Positions 36,484-47,882 of a stretch of DNA of 64,000 nucleotides are shown here, piece by piece; the first letter of the stretch is position 1, and every line of letters starts with the position of its first letter. A program made the position numbers and the translations under genes. The notes beneath the pieces were generated by a model. That model saw only the letters and a program-made list of their open reading frames with translations, was not told where the DNA came from and did no database searches. The DNA lies in contig PYIU01000011.1 of assembly GCA_003415625.1 (NCBI GenBank), positions 2,059,001 through 2,123,000 on the forward strand. Direction: 5' to 3'. This DNA comes from Aquanectria penicillioides. Taxonomy: Eukaryota; Ascomycota; Sordariomycetes; Hypocreales; Nectriaceae.

Positions 36484-38090
36484 CTTACTCTCACATTTCG
36501 CTGATATCACGCAACAGATGATTATGACCGTCTGAACCTAATCTTAGGACACAAGATCCATAGCAATGCAAGGAGACATATCTTGCATTGTCTTTTTTGG
36601 AGTGGAAATTCGTTCTCGATTAGTTGAGCTTCTTCCCCTTAGGCTGGGGATATCTGCTGGCTTTTTGTAGGTTGTGATACAAAATGAAGCGAACAACAGA
36701 AGGTAGGACTTGAGAATGCCAAGCGAAGTGAAAACCATGTAGCGGTTCCCGTCGCGCCTCCCGGAGCTCGGTAACTATAGAAAGTATAGGTCGGTAAAAT
36801 AATTGTACGCGACGAAGTAAACGAAGCCTTTAGATTTGTTAATTAACTTCTATCGGGGAATTGCCAATAGATTTCTTGCCAATGTTAACAATGAACTAGA
36901 TGATCTAAAGGCAGGAAATCCATTGCTTCCACCAAAGCAAATGTCACGAGCATTTTGGAAATAATACTAGTACATCATCGCATAGACAACCAGGCTTATG
37001 CAAGCCACGGTCCAACAGACTGGGGTGTCGTGACCATGGTTGTGAATGTTAGGAAGGCAGTGGCACCATGGTGATAACAGTGTAGGAAGGCTAGTACTAG
37101 GTAAGCATGGGCATGAAATACTGAGTTTCATTGAGATGATTCAACTATTACTTAGCAATTAGTTTTCGAATCTTGGAAAAATGAACAACTTACGTAGTAG
37201 ATAACTTCTAAAGGCTGAGTCCATTCTCCATTAACATGGCAGACGGCATGGAAAAGGCCATCACGAGCTATGGCCGGCAATATCTATTCCAGGAACGGCC
37301 TGGGAGCAAGGCGCTGACGACAGTTAACCTAAAGTTATGGATCAAGAAAAGTTATTTCAGTTTGAAAGGTTCCCGATTACGCATCAATTCTCGAGTACAC
37401 CAGATAGTAGCATAGTCGACTGAAATAGTGACCAATGTGGATTTCAACGAGGATAATGGCGTTGCAGGCGATGCGAAGCGAAAATCGTTTGATGGGAATT
37501 CGGCTGTCCTGAGGAAAACCTAGTCTAACCCAAACCACAAGGAGAGTCCGAGTCGTGGATCGACTCCTGTGAAGAAACTTGTGTAGTTATTCATCACCAC
37601 AACGCAGAGATCGGTAGCTTCGATCCTCAAGGGGGGGCTAGTACCTGATCTTAGGAAGGGGCTAAATAAAAACACGCAGACTGAGGAGCTTCGTGTCAAA
37701 ATGCGGATGCTTTATGATTGACCGGACAAGAGATCGACAACATGGTCTGAACGTCTCCCTTCAATCTTTTTTACTCCTCTCCATCAAGTTCGGGAAATCA
37801 AGAAAAACTTGCTACCGAGAGCAGACCAACACATACTCTTGTTCCATTTTGAGGGCCTGCACTATGTCTATATTCAAGCTCCTTTAGCGCCACAATCCAC
37901 GTTTTGGCACCGTCACTTGGATCAGGACCGAGAAAGTACCGTTTGAAGTCTAAAAATGTTGCTTTTTACGGCAAATCCTAGTCGTGCATGCGGACGATAT
38001 TTACATCAACATGGTACCAGTAGTCCCCGAGGTGACATTCCGCAACCATCAGCAAACTTTCCGTATCCCCCTCCACTAACGATTTTCACC
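36484..38090. other. Gene-poor region, possibly eroded coding sequence
   Basis: Short protein-like scraps occur (for example HILLFHFEGLHYVYIQAPLA at about 37830), but stops and shifts are dense. It may be the remains of the upstream part of the decayed reductase gene that follows; I cannot name a domain. Confidence 0.3.
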
Positions 38091-39333
38091 GTGTCGGATA
38101 ACCCGCATGACAGCGTCAGGGACTTTTAAGAAGGGCGTCATGTCTTCTGTACGGGGGCAACTGGTATGCTGAGGACAGCCTACCTGACAAGACTGATACC
38201 GGATACTCCGGTCACCCGCGTATATGCTCTTGCACAAGCGGGGAAAGGTAAGTGGTGATGAATACAAGCTCTATCTTCAGACACGGTGCCTGCATAATTA
38301 AACTTCACAAAAAGCGAAGAGATGTTGCGCCACAAACCGTTCATCCGTCACTCGCCCTTGCGAAGATGGCACTGGGCTGTGACAAGCTGGTCAAGTTTGT
38401 GTACGTCTCACGGCTTATTCCAGTCCCTTTCTATGAAAGACAAAGGACGGAAAGGTAGAGGGATCCGATGCTGTTATCAAGGAAGAAATCAACCCTCTAC
38501 GAAGTGATCGCTCCAAGTCTGCAGCAGCCGAGCTTTCAGACCTCAATACGTACAGATCGATCCCGGAGTATGAGTTTGTGCGGTTCCCTTTCCCATACAG
38601 CTACGCGAAGCACTTGACAGAGAGACACGTTACGCAGCAGTTTTGTGACGCTGGGCTTGAGCACAACCTGCTCGTCTTTCGGCCGTCTTGGATCGGTCCT
38701 GCAGAGCCTCTACCATGTCCCTTTTATTAAATGCCAGGATCATGTCCAGGAAGCATAGCACTGAAGAGGGTGCTTCTTGCGCCTCCAACGAAGTTTGTTT
38801 GTGTTTCGCATCTCGCTAACCTTGATACGGCGACGCTTGACGAGATACCGGTGGACATCGCAGTCAATAGATTACTCGTGCATGTCGCCTTTGAATCCAG
38901 TGGCTTTGTCCATGCTGTTGCTGGAGTTGGGCGTCGGTGTTGCAACAAGGACGCGTTTGCTGCCGCCCTCGAGTTCCGAAGATTCTGGTGGGGGAGTCCA
39001 AAACTCGCGTGGGTCGACATGCATGGGAAATCGGACAATCAAAGTCGAATTGTTAGACTTTGTGTGATATTTGGATGTAAATTTCATTTCGAAGAGACCA
39101 AGACTGACCATGTTTGGGAAAAGATGTCGGAGTTTGAGCAGAGGTCATGGCCCCTGTGGCCTTGCAAGGGATTGACCGTCGAGGATGATATCGCGGGGCG
39201 TGAGAACGTTGCCCTGTCATTTATCAGCCGGCCGAACTCGAGAGAGTTGTCTTTGCCGGAATCTTTGCTCGCTTGTTTTACAAGCGTCGTAGTCAGCATC
39301 GGCAGTGTAAAAACCACTCATTCCAGCAACTAG
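38091..39333 (+). pseudogene. Decayed NAD-binding (male-sterility type) reductase
   Basis: Remnant of an extended SDR of the fatty-acyl reductase/thioester reductase class (PF07993-like), found alone or at the end of NRPS-like enzymes. The Rossmann motif is still visible as GRHVFCTGATGMLRTAYLTR, just after an in-frame TAA at about 38126. It continues DTPVTRVYALAQAGK, then about 80 codons seem missing before GACIIKLHKKRRDVAPQTVH and LGCDKLVKFVYVS. A frame shift near 38455 precedes INPLRSDRSK and FPYSYAKHLTERHVTQQF (YxxxK). After RPSWIGPAEPLPCPFY comes another TAA (38728-38730), then the same frame carries DEIPVDIAVNRLLVHVAFES. Deletion, shift and nonsense changes together mean it is not functional. 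Confidence 0.75.
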
Positions 39334-40618
39334 TGGACTGTCACTATCCGGGACAAAAAAGCTGCAAGTTGATGTGGTCAGACATGATCCTCGCAGGGAG
39401 GGAATTAGCTTTGATTCGATATGTCCTTAGGAAAACCGTCTTTTGAGAACCGAATACGTGCGTGTCTTCGCAAGCCATGTTGGGGGTAGGACCATGATTT
39501 CTAATAGCTTCATGTTTATACATAAAATTAAGATCAGTCAAGGGTTTTCGCATCATCTATGCATCAAGAGTAGCAAGATACATCCTATCCTGTCGACGTG
39601 TGCAACAGACAGGCAGGGCTTGACTGGAATCATGGCTGTTTGTGATTCCATCATTCGGTCATCCTGTCATCCATCGTATGAGTGGCGCATCTCGGTTCAG
39701 TCGGAAGTCGGTGGGTTTTCGAATGCATCAATTTAAACTATTGTGCTTCGGCCTCGAGTTCCGGTCGATATGCGTTGTCAACCAGGCTTCGGGCCTCCTG
39801 TATGGCTTTGCACTACTAGGGACCAGCACCGGCAGCTCGGGTGTGAGCGACCGACAGCATGTGGGTGGCCGAAGGATTTAGGGCCCTTGGGATTTTATGA
39901 GGAGCATTGCCAGATATAGAAGCGGAATGATAGAACTTTGGGGGACGCTGTTCAAAGTTCTTTAACTGACGTCTGAGTCAGCGTTGCATGCATCTGCGGC
40001 TGTGACGGCCAAGCTGAGACGGGGGGAGCAGCAAATAGCCTCTTGGCAGTGTCCACTGCGAGAATCCCAAAGGACAAGGGCTTGCAGAAGGCACAAAGAT
40101 CTGCCACATGCAGGATAGCTGCTGCTTACGCCCCCGCCTATAAACGTGTCCCACGAAACTCCGCAGAGGCTGACACGATGCCGGCACTCGTCCTATGATC
40201 TGCCATGATGCGTTGATGCTCGGCAGTCAGCCGATGCTCCGCCACAGGTTTCTTCTCTGCAGTTCGACGGTTGAGACTAATTCCGGGGTGGCTCCTGACG
40301 CAGCTGATTCTCAGCCTCAACAGGACCGTTCAACTTTGGAACTTGTGCGCTGACCTAGCCACGATGGAGGCAACTGTGCGCGAGGTGGCGGGCCCATGTG
40401 TTGGAGGCTTTGAATGCGCAATTATAATAAAATGGTAACTGTCGGCTCTTCGAATCACAGTCTTCGTCCTCTATCGCAGCAGCAGTCGAAACCGCCTAGC
40501 ACACCAGCATCTAGGAGGCCGATTGTTCCCTCGTTATTAAGTCAAGTCAAGTTTTCTTGTCTAAGCTGTACTTCTGCGCCACAATAACCAGTAATTCACC
40601 AGCCAAGGCTCGATCAGC
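39334..40618. other. Intergenic
   Basis: Flank between the decayed reductase and the M13 peptidase gene. Short frames only; the region just before 40619 should contain the peptidase promoter. Confidence 0.4.
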
Positions 40619-42857
40619 ATGGCGCCGTACAGCACCATTAGCCCGAGGTCAACCGACCTGTGTATGACCCCAGCATGTATCAACGTCGCCTCCGAGATTC
40701 TCTGGGCTCTGGCCCCGAATTACACGGAAATCGATCCCTGTACGAACTTTGATCAACGTGAGTCTTGACAGTAGCAACTGGACTTGATGTTGCTTGATGC
40801 TAAGTATCCCTCTAGTTGTGTGCGGAGACTGGGCCTCTCGACATGATGTTCCCACCGGAATGGCCGCCCTTGGCTCCCTTGAGGCCGTCGGCGTCCAGAA
40901 CAATTACGCCGCCCGACAGATCCTAGAGGGCTCGTACCCCTCCGGTGCGGATGTCGGCTGGATCACGGTCAACTTGACCAAGGACCAGGTCGCGGTCGAC
41001 AAGGAAAACTTCGCCAAAATGCAAGGCGCATACGAAGCTTGCGTGGACTACACAAGCCTCAACGAGGCCGGCATCGCTCCGTTGACAGCTATTCTCAAGA
41101 CAGTCACAGAGGTTTTCCCCGTCGCCTCCGAGTCTAACAAGGGCAATGGCTATTCGGCAGCAATCGGAAAGACCCTGGCACTGTTCGAGTCCTTCGGTGT
41201 TGAGACCTTCCAGAGAATTATCCCAACCGTGGACGACGAGGATCCCACCAAGATGAATCTTCTCATCAACCCTGCATCTGGCTTCTTCGTTCCGAGCTCT
41301 GAAGAGCTCTTCGTGGCCTATCTGGAGCATGCTGCACCTCTACTCGCCGCCGCTCACCCCGCCAATCTCACTGTCAAGGAGGCCGCCACGCTCTTGGAAT
41401 CTGTCATCAAGTGGCAGGCAATTCTGTCCGAGACGTTGGCCATCGCAAAGGAAGAGGACACTTCCAGTTCCTCGTCTACAACACCAAGGAAGTCTCTTGT
41501 CGACATCCAAAAGATCGCCCCGCAGCTCAACTACGAGTATGTAATTGGCCAACTCGCTCCCAAGGAATACAAGACCGACAAACTTGGCTTCATTCTCCCT
41601 GCGTATTTCCAAAATGTGTCACAGATTATCGCGGAGACCCCTGCTGAGGTGCTTCAAACCTTCTTCGTCTGGAAGGCCATCACCACCCTCTATGGCTACA
41701 TCGAGTCTGAGGAATCCAATGCGTTCAGCACTTTCTTGATCAAACTGAACGGTGGAGATCCCGAAACTCGTGCTCCTCGCTGGCAGGGCTGTCTTAGCTT
41801 GCTCAACGATGGCCCTTCATGGATTGCCGGTGATGAAACTGCCTCCGCCCTTATTGGCCCCGCTGGTCTGACATGGATTCTTTCCCGCTTCTTCCTCGAC
41901 CAACATTACTCGCCTGAAGCCAAGGAGCTAACTTCTCAAATTGTCGATACCCTGGAGGCTGCGTTCCTTGAGCGTGTCGAGAGCCGGCCTTGGGCTTCTG
42001 ACAAGGTGAAGAAGGCCGCCACCGACAAGCTCCACGCCATGATCAGCAAGATTGGTCTGCCCACAGACCCAGATGTTCTCAACCCCGTCGTTCTCAAAAA
42101 TTATTATGCCGGCGCCGAAATCACAACTTCTCACGTCCTCAATGTGCTCGCTATTGCCTCAGCAAACCTCGGTCAGCGATGGGCTGCTCTAGCAAAGCCC
42201 ACTAGCAAGGGACAGTTTAAGATGAGCGCCCTGACAGTTAATGCGTACGAAGACCGCCAACTCAACGCGATTGTGCTGGGAGCCGGTATCCAACAGTTTC
42301 CCCTCTACGATGTCGATTTCCCGTCATATATCTTGTTCGGCGGCATGGGCAGCGTTGTGGGCCACGAGATCACCCATGGTTTCGATAGCACTGGACGTCT
42401 CTTCGACGCCACTGGAAAAATGACGACCTGGTGGGACAACAGCACCATCGAGGCCTTCACCAAGAAGACCGAATGCTTCGTCAAGCAGTACAGCGACTTC
42501 ACTGTGACAGCGCCCAACGGAACCGCACTCCACGTCGACGGAGCACTGACCCTTGACGAGAACATTGCCGATGCCGGAGGCGTAGTTTCGAGTTACATCG
42601 CCTGGAAGAAGTGGGAGCAGGCCAAGGGCAAGGCAAAGGCGCTGCCTGGTCTGGATCACTTTACCAACGAGCAGCTGTTCTTCGTCCAATGGGGCAACGC
42701 CTGGTGCCAGAACAGGCCCAGTGATGCCGTCCTTGCATTGTTGAAGGATGAGCACAGCCCTAACGACGCAAGAATCAGACTGACGGTACAGAACTCGGCC
42801 GAGTTTAACAAGGCGTTCAACTGCAAGAAGAAGGAGCCTGTTTGTGAGCTGTGGTAA
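40619..42857 (+). CDS. M13 family zinc metallopeptidase (neprilysin-like)
   Basis: Zinc endopeptidase of 726 residues in two exons (40619-40757, 40816-42857). The start region CMTPACINVASEILWALAPN and DPCTNFDQLVCGDW is the normal N-terminal part of the family, with its conserved cysteines. The catalytic motif is VVGHEITHGFDSTGRLFDA (HExxH at about residues 563-567), the third zinc ligand lies in LTLDENIADAGGV (ExxxD), and the substrate-backbone motif is VNAYEDRQLNAIVLGAGIQQ. The C-terminus ends CELW, matching the conserved CxxW-like end. Most family members are type II membrane or secreted proteins, but this model lacks a signal or anchor, so an upstream exon may be missing. Likely substrates are peptides. 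Confidence 0.92.
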
Positions 42858-43348
42858 TATGGGGATTAGAGTGTAATTCCCTGTTAGAGGAGGGATTTCA
42901 GGATTATCAGTACTGGATTGGATGAACATGACTTGGTATTTGTTCAACCCAACTATTTGTTTAATACACACTGTTTGAAAAATATGCCTGTTACAGAAAG
43001 TCTCTCTAAGAAACAGGGCCATGATTTCGCTCCCTTTACGAGACGCTATCCGGCTCATTGAGATTATCCAGCTCCTAATTTCCAGTGTATGCACAATAGT
43101 CACGGGATGTTTGTAGCTAGTGCTTCAACGTGACAATGCATGCTGAGGTACCATGCACTCAACGTTTGCCCTAGTTTATCCAGCTGTGATTGGATGCCTC
43201 GTTGAGTCGCTCAGTACATATTGCTCAAAGGTATTTGGCCACTACGAGCTGAAAGTGTACCAGCCACCCCCTATGCATAAATATTATTCTGCTGTCCATT
43301 TCAGCCTTGCGTTGGAAAATAATCGCGCACTCGAAGGCAACATCCACA
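42858..43348. other. Intergenic
   Basis: 3' flank of the peptidase and promoter of the kinase gene. No extra gene was seen. Confidence 0.4.
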
Positions 43349-45744
43349 ATGGACGAGTTAGTGTCGGACTCAGTCCGCGACTGGCGGCTGGAGACCACCA
43401 TGGGCGAGAACTACACCGTTCACACCAAATACATAACAGACCCTGCAACTGGGGCGTGGAGAACACCAGTGGAGGAGAAATGGGAGCGCGACAGCAAAGA
43501 GTTGGGTCATGGCACCTACGGAATCGTCTGGCTTGAGAAATGCACTTCTGGCCCCAGTGTCGGCAAAACCCGTGCTGTGAAGCAAATACACAAAGGATTC
43601 TCGCCTTCACCGAGTATTCTATCTAGAGAACTCTCGACAATCATGAAGTTCTCCCATAATAAGGTGTTTCCCATCTCCGATGAAGCTTGGCACGTACACG
43701 AATACTTATGGAGCGATAGTACCGAGACTGTTTCGTCCAGTCCTTTGGCTGGTATGATAGCATGGATTCGATTTACATCACCATGGAATATTTTCCACTG
43801 GGTGATTTGTCGCGATACCTAAGCAGTCCTCTCCCCGAAGCTCAGGCTAAGCGGATAAGCTTGCAGATACTCCATGGTATTGACTTCATGCACCAAAACA
43901 AATTTGCCCATCGCGATATGAAACCACACGTGGGTTGCTCAGATAATTATGCAACCGATGCACCGCGAAGTCCATGTGGCTAATGATCATTTAGAATGTC
44001 CTTGTTTTACATAAAGGCCCCAGTTGGTGGGTGAAGATTTCTGACTTCGGTACTAGCAAACAGGTCAAGGGAACCGATCTACGCACGTACGTTGGAACGG
44101 AGCTTTATCAAGCGCCAGAAATTCGTGGCATCTACAAGCCTTTAGATGCGGCGAATGACGAGAGTGACGAAACTTTTTCGCTTGCCGTGGATATCTGGGC
44201 AATCGGCGCAATCGCATTTCGCGTGGCGACCGGACGCATGGCTTTTGATTCTCCAAGAGATCTATCTCGCTATGTTATTCAAGACAACCCATTTCCGGTT
44301 CAAGATTCTCTCAGTAAAGATTGCAACCAATTCATCGAGAAGATGATGAGCGCTTCGCCTAGCCAGCGGCCAACTACTCGCGATGCATTGGCCCACCCAT
44401 GGCTAGGATCCCAACCTAGTATCTGTGTGGATTCAGATCAACAATCTGAGGCGTCCTTGGAGACTTCGAGTTTCAGTTCAGGAAATCAACTGGAGGCTTC
44501 AGCAAAGTGGTCATCCAGTACTCGGAGTAGCACTGAGAGGGTGAAGCCCACGGGTGTCCAGAGGATGTTCGGCCGTTTCTATAAGCCCCTTTCTCGGTAT
44601 GTTAACTAAGCCTCCTTGTGACAGTAAACAATTAACGCACCTTGTTAGGAATGCTGGCTCATCTGTTACGAGGTCCAGGCCGGCCGATTCGATTGGCCAA
44701 CCACTCCCTCCTCCCACTTCTATCCGATCTAGAAGCACACAGGGCGGAGGGGTGGAATCTACGCATGAGATTCCGCGTGGCGTGCCAAGATGCTGTTGGA
44801 CCTGGGTGTACATTAGAGGCGAATTCACAAAGACACAGAGATTTGAAGGCTTCGGTTCTCCGGTTTCCATGCTTTCATTTTCACCGGATGGCAAGATGAT
44901 CGCTACAAGTTGTGCTGAAGTCGACATTTGGAGCCTTGACGATCGACAAAAGTTCGAATGGACACTCTCCCTCCCAGGGACATGGGGGGCCTTCACGTTT
45001 GATGGGACACATATCGTGTCTTTCACTTCCAAAACTTCTCTTACCACATGGGAACTGCACTCCAGAGACCAGTTTCGAGAGGTACAGACGACCCCACATG
45101 GCGAAAAAAATGATAGAATTACCCGCCGTATCCTCGCAAAAAACGCCAACCGCCTAGCAGTACTCTACGCCAAGCAGGGTAAACGTGAAAATAGCGTAAG
45201 TGTGTGGGAGGCTGATCCTCAAGGCGGATTCCTAGAGATTCAGCGGATATGTGATGGAGCTACCGACATAGCTATTTCCCAGGATTGCACACGAATCGCA
45301 GTAAAAACTGCCGTTTCTACCCGATTTTGGACTTTTGGCACTCAGGGACGTTTCGTACCCATGATTGATCCCCAACTAGGTCAGTCAATGAGTCCGATTA
45401 CGCTTTCGCCAAACAACGAATGGGTTGCCTTTCAATCCAATGATTCTCTGTGTCTTTTTCAATTTTCTCAGACAGGTGGCTTTCAAAAGAATCAGAAATT
45501 AGAAAACCAAGCAACATTCATGCCTCAACCTCGGTTTTCCTCTAATGGTACGCTACTCGCGACGAGTCCTTTGGATGATCCCCGTAGAATCATTCTATGG
45601 AAACTTAATGCCGAACAACACTTCGAGAATGATCGGGAACTGGTGGGACATGCGGATGACGTGACCTTTTTTCGCTTTTCGCAAGATGATCGGCAGTTGG
45701 GCTCAGTGGCCAAAGATAATACAATCATTATTTGGCCACTGTGA
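43349..45744 (+). CDS. Protein kinase-WD40 fusion protein
   Basis: One gene of 740 residues in four exons (43349-43663, 43720-43929, 43995-44596, 44649-45744). N-terminal Ser/Thr kinase domain: glycine loop LGHGTYGIVW, lysine in TRAVKQIHK, hinge ITMEYFPLGDLSRYL, catalytic loop AHRDMKPHNVLV (HRD at 169-171), magnesium motif SDFGTSK (Asp192) and YQAPEI; all key residues are kept, so it should be active. A Ser-rich linker (RSSTERVKPTGVQRMFGRFY) spans the last intron. The C-terminal half is beta-propeller-like, with repeats such as LSFSPDGKMIATSC, ITLSPNNEWVAFQS, RFSSNGTLLATSP and RFSQDDRQLGSVAKDNTIII ending in W-P-L. The introns remove the in-frame stops between the parts. The substrate is unknown; the propeller probably recruits it. 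Confidence 0.87.
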
Positions 45745-47237
45745 CATAAAAATGTGGTGGATAATGCTTAGCCGTCAAATAAGAGTTGTCGGGTTTGAGA
45801 TTACACATATCGTGTTAGGAATCGCGATTGTCTATAGCAGCTACCCTATATGGATATCACCTATCTCGAGTTGTACCTGGCTCTGAATCCTCTATTTCAA
45901 AGGAGCAGGCGTAATAGAGTACCGGTAGAAGCATAGAATTTTGGAGGATGTCTTTTATCTTGCAGTCCTAAAGCCATGCACAGCGGGTGTAATAGGTGAA
46001 AGTCTCAGTTCATTGAATATCACGAAGGTCCTTCTATCCTGGAGTTAGGAATACATTACAGCATCGTCTTTCGAGCACATCCATTTCTCCCAGTTGCTAG
46101 TTTACACAAATCTCCCCAAAGATATGGCGCATCTGGGTTTTATGCCCAGAGAAGCTCTTAGGCGGCCTAATCTAGTGGCCCCCAACGAGCTTTTTACGCC
46201 GATCAACAATGTGGGGTCGTAATCCAAGAACAAGACAAGGGGCGCAGCAGGCAACGGGGCCATCCAATAGATCGGCGGCTTAGCTGAGGCCTTGTCCCAA
46301 ATCAAGGCGAGTAAGCCAGATGACGTGGATCAAGGCAGACACAAAACGGCGTCGAATGGAGCTGCAGTTTGCTCAGAAGGTTATTTTGCATCCTTAGGGG
46401 TAGGGAACCGGGCTTGTGTACCCATCGACGGCTTATGCCTCCTTACAAGCTGCCCCTATCGAATCAGAACCCAGGGCGTCTCTTTGGCGGCGTCTCAGTG
46501 ATGGAGTTGCAAGGCAGGTAAGACGCCAGGGACAGGCATTGATCCCCCAGGGCTGAGGATTAGTGGTGGCGGTTCCAGGTCGGTGTGTGCTTGCATCGGC
46601 GTCGGCGGAAGACACGCCGACTCTGCGCAGTGTTGATCTCACCCGGAAGACGGGCCTTTCGCAGCCGGCTCGATACACTGCTCGAAAGAGCTACCTGTCC
46701 CGGATGCTCGGCTGCTCTTCAGTCCCTGGAATTGCATGGCTGGACCCCGTCATATCTCACCACCCCCAGCTATCCCTGGTCATTCTTTCTAATCGTTCCC
46801 CTGGCGAGAAGCGCGCTGAAGCCGTTGGTTGGCCAGCCCTGAAGCCCTGCGGGACTCAGCGTCTGCCAGGGATTCGCCCACAACACCACGTCCGGACGAG
46901 TCGCTGGCGTCTACATCGCAAAGATGACAGCCTCCACACAGCCGCAGTCCGCGTCAGAGTGGAAAATGGCCTCTTGGTCCGTGGATGGATTGCAACCCAT
47001 CGGTGTCGGAGCTTGAAGGGCCGGTGCTGAGGCTTGATGCCGATATACAGTGTTGTATTGAGACTGTCGGATCTGTGGCAATGTCGAGGAAAGGATACAA
47101 ATAGCATCGTGAATCCCTAATTCGATTGGACTTTTTTATATTACACTCACCAACACTCTTGCATATACAATATATTGACAAGCGACCAGCTTCTACTTCA
47201 CTCAACTTTACCCAACCTACCACACTCCAAATCAACA
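45745..47237. other. Intergenic
   Basis: About 1.5 kb, GC-richer from 46300 to 47000. The 155-codon plus frame at 46563-47030 starts with GTG, lacks a motif and has overlapping frames on the other strand, so I do not call it. The last part is the promoter of the next gene. Confidence 0.4.
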
Positions 47238-47882
47238 ATGGCTGCCCCCGCTACTAAGAACATCAACAACCTTACTGGCAAGTGGACTCTGGTAGGTTAA
47301 ACCAGCCATGCAATCAACTTCCATGAGATATAAGTTTTATGTCATGCATTGAATGATACTAACCCGAGTATATAGAACAAGCAGCTGTCCGACAGCTCAG
47401 AGCCCGTCCTTGCCCTGCAGGGCATGGGCACGCTGAAGCGCAAGGGTCTTGCCATGGCCAGCATCACCGTTGACATGACGCAGTATACTGCACCTGCTCT
47501 TCCTCCCAACACGTCTGGCGACATGGCCACCCTCATCGACATCGCCCAGACGTCAGCCGGCCTCAAGGGCTCCCAGGAAACCCGCTGCCTGGACAACACG
47601 TTCCGTGACAACTTGGGCGGGCTCTTCGGCGACGTCCGGGCTCGGACCACTTGGGTCAGCCCTCGGGAGCTTGATGATGCATTCCTTAGTGGCAACTGGA
47701 TCGTCGAAGGCGACGGAAAGCTCATCAAGGCCCATATCGAGAGCCTCGAGGGCGGCTGGGTCGTCACCCAGGTCTGGGGCTTTGAGATGGTCAATGGCGA
47801 GAGGCGCCACTGCCGACATGTTGTCGTGGCCAAGGATGGCAAGCGAGCTCAGGCTCGCTTCGTCTATGACTTCGTGCAGTAA
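47238..47882 (+). CDS. Small lipocalin-like (calycin-fold) protein
   Basis: Protein of 186 residues in two exons (47238-47291, 47376-47882); the intron has an actaac branch site. The start MAAPATKNINNLTGKWTL joins NKQLSDSSEPVLALQGMGTL. The pattern of an N-terminal LTGKW followed by short beta strands (ASITVDMTQYT, SGDMATLIDIAQTSAGLKGS, IFGDV-like LFGDVRARTTW, GWVVTQVWGFEMVNGERR) fits small fungal lipocalin-like proteins. There is no signal peptide, so it is probably cytosolic. Such proteins may bind a hydrophobic ligand, but the ligand and role are unknown here. The fold assignment rests on motif similarity only. Confidence 0.8.

Noticed and set aside
46563..47030. 155-codon plus-strand open frame
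   Set aside because: It starts with GTG, shows no motif, and similar-length frames overlap it on both strands in GC-rich DNA.
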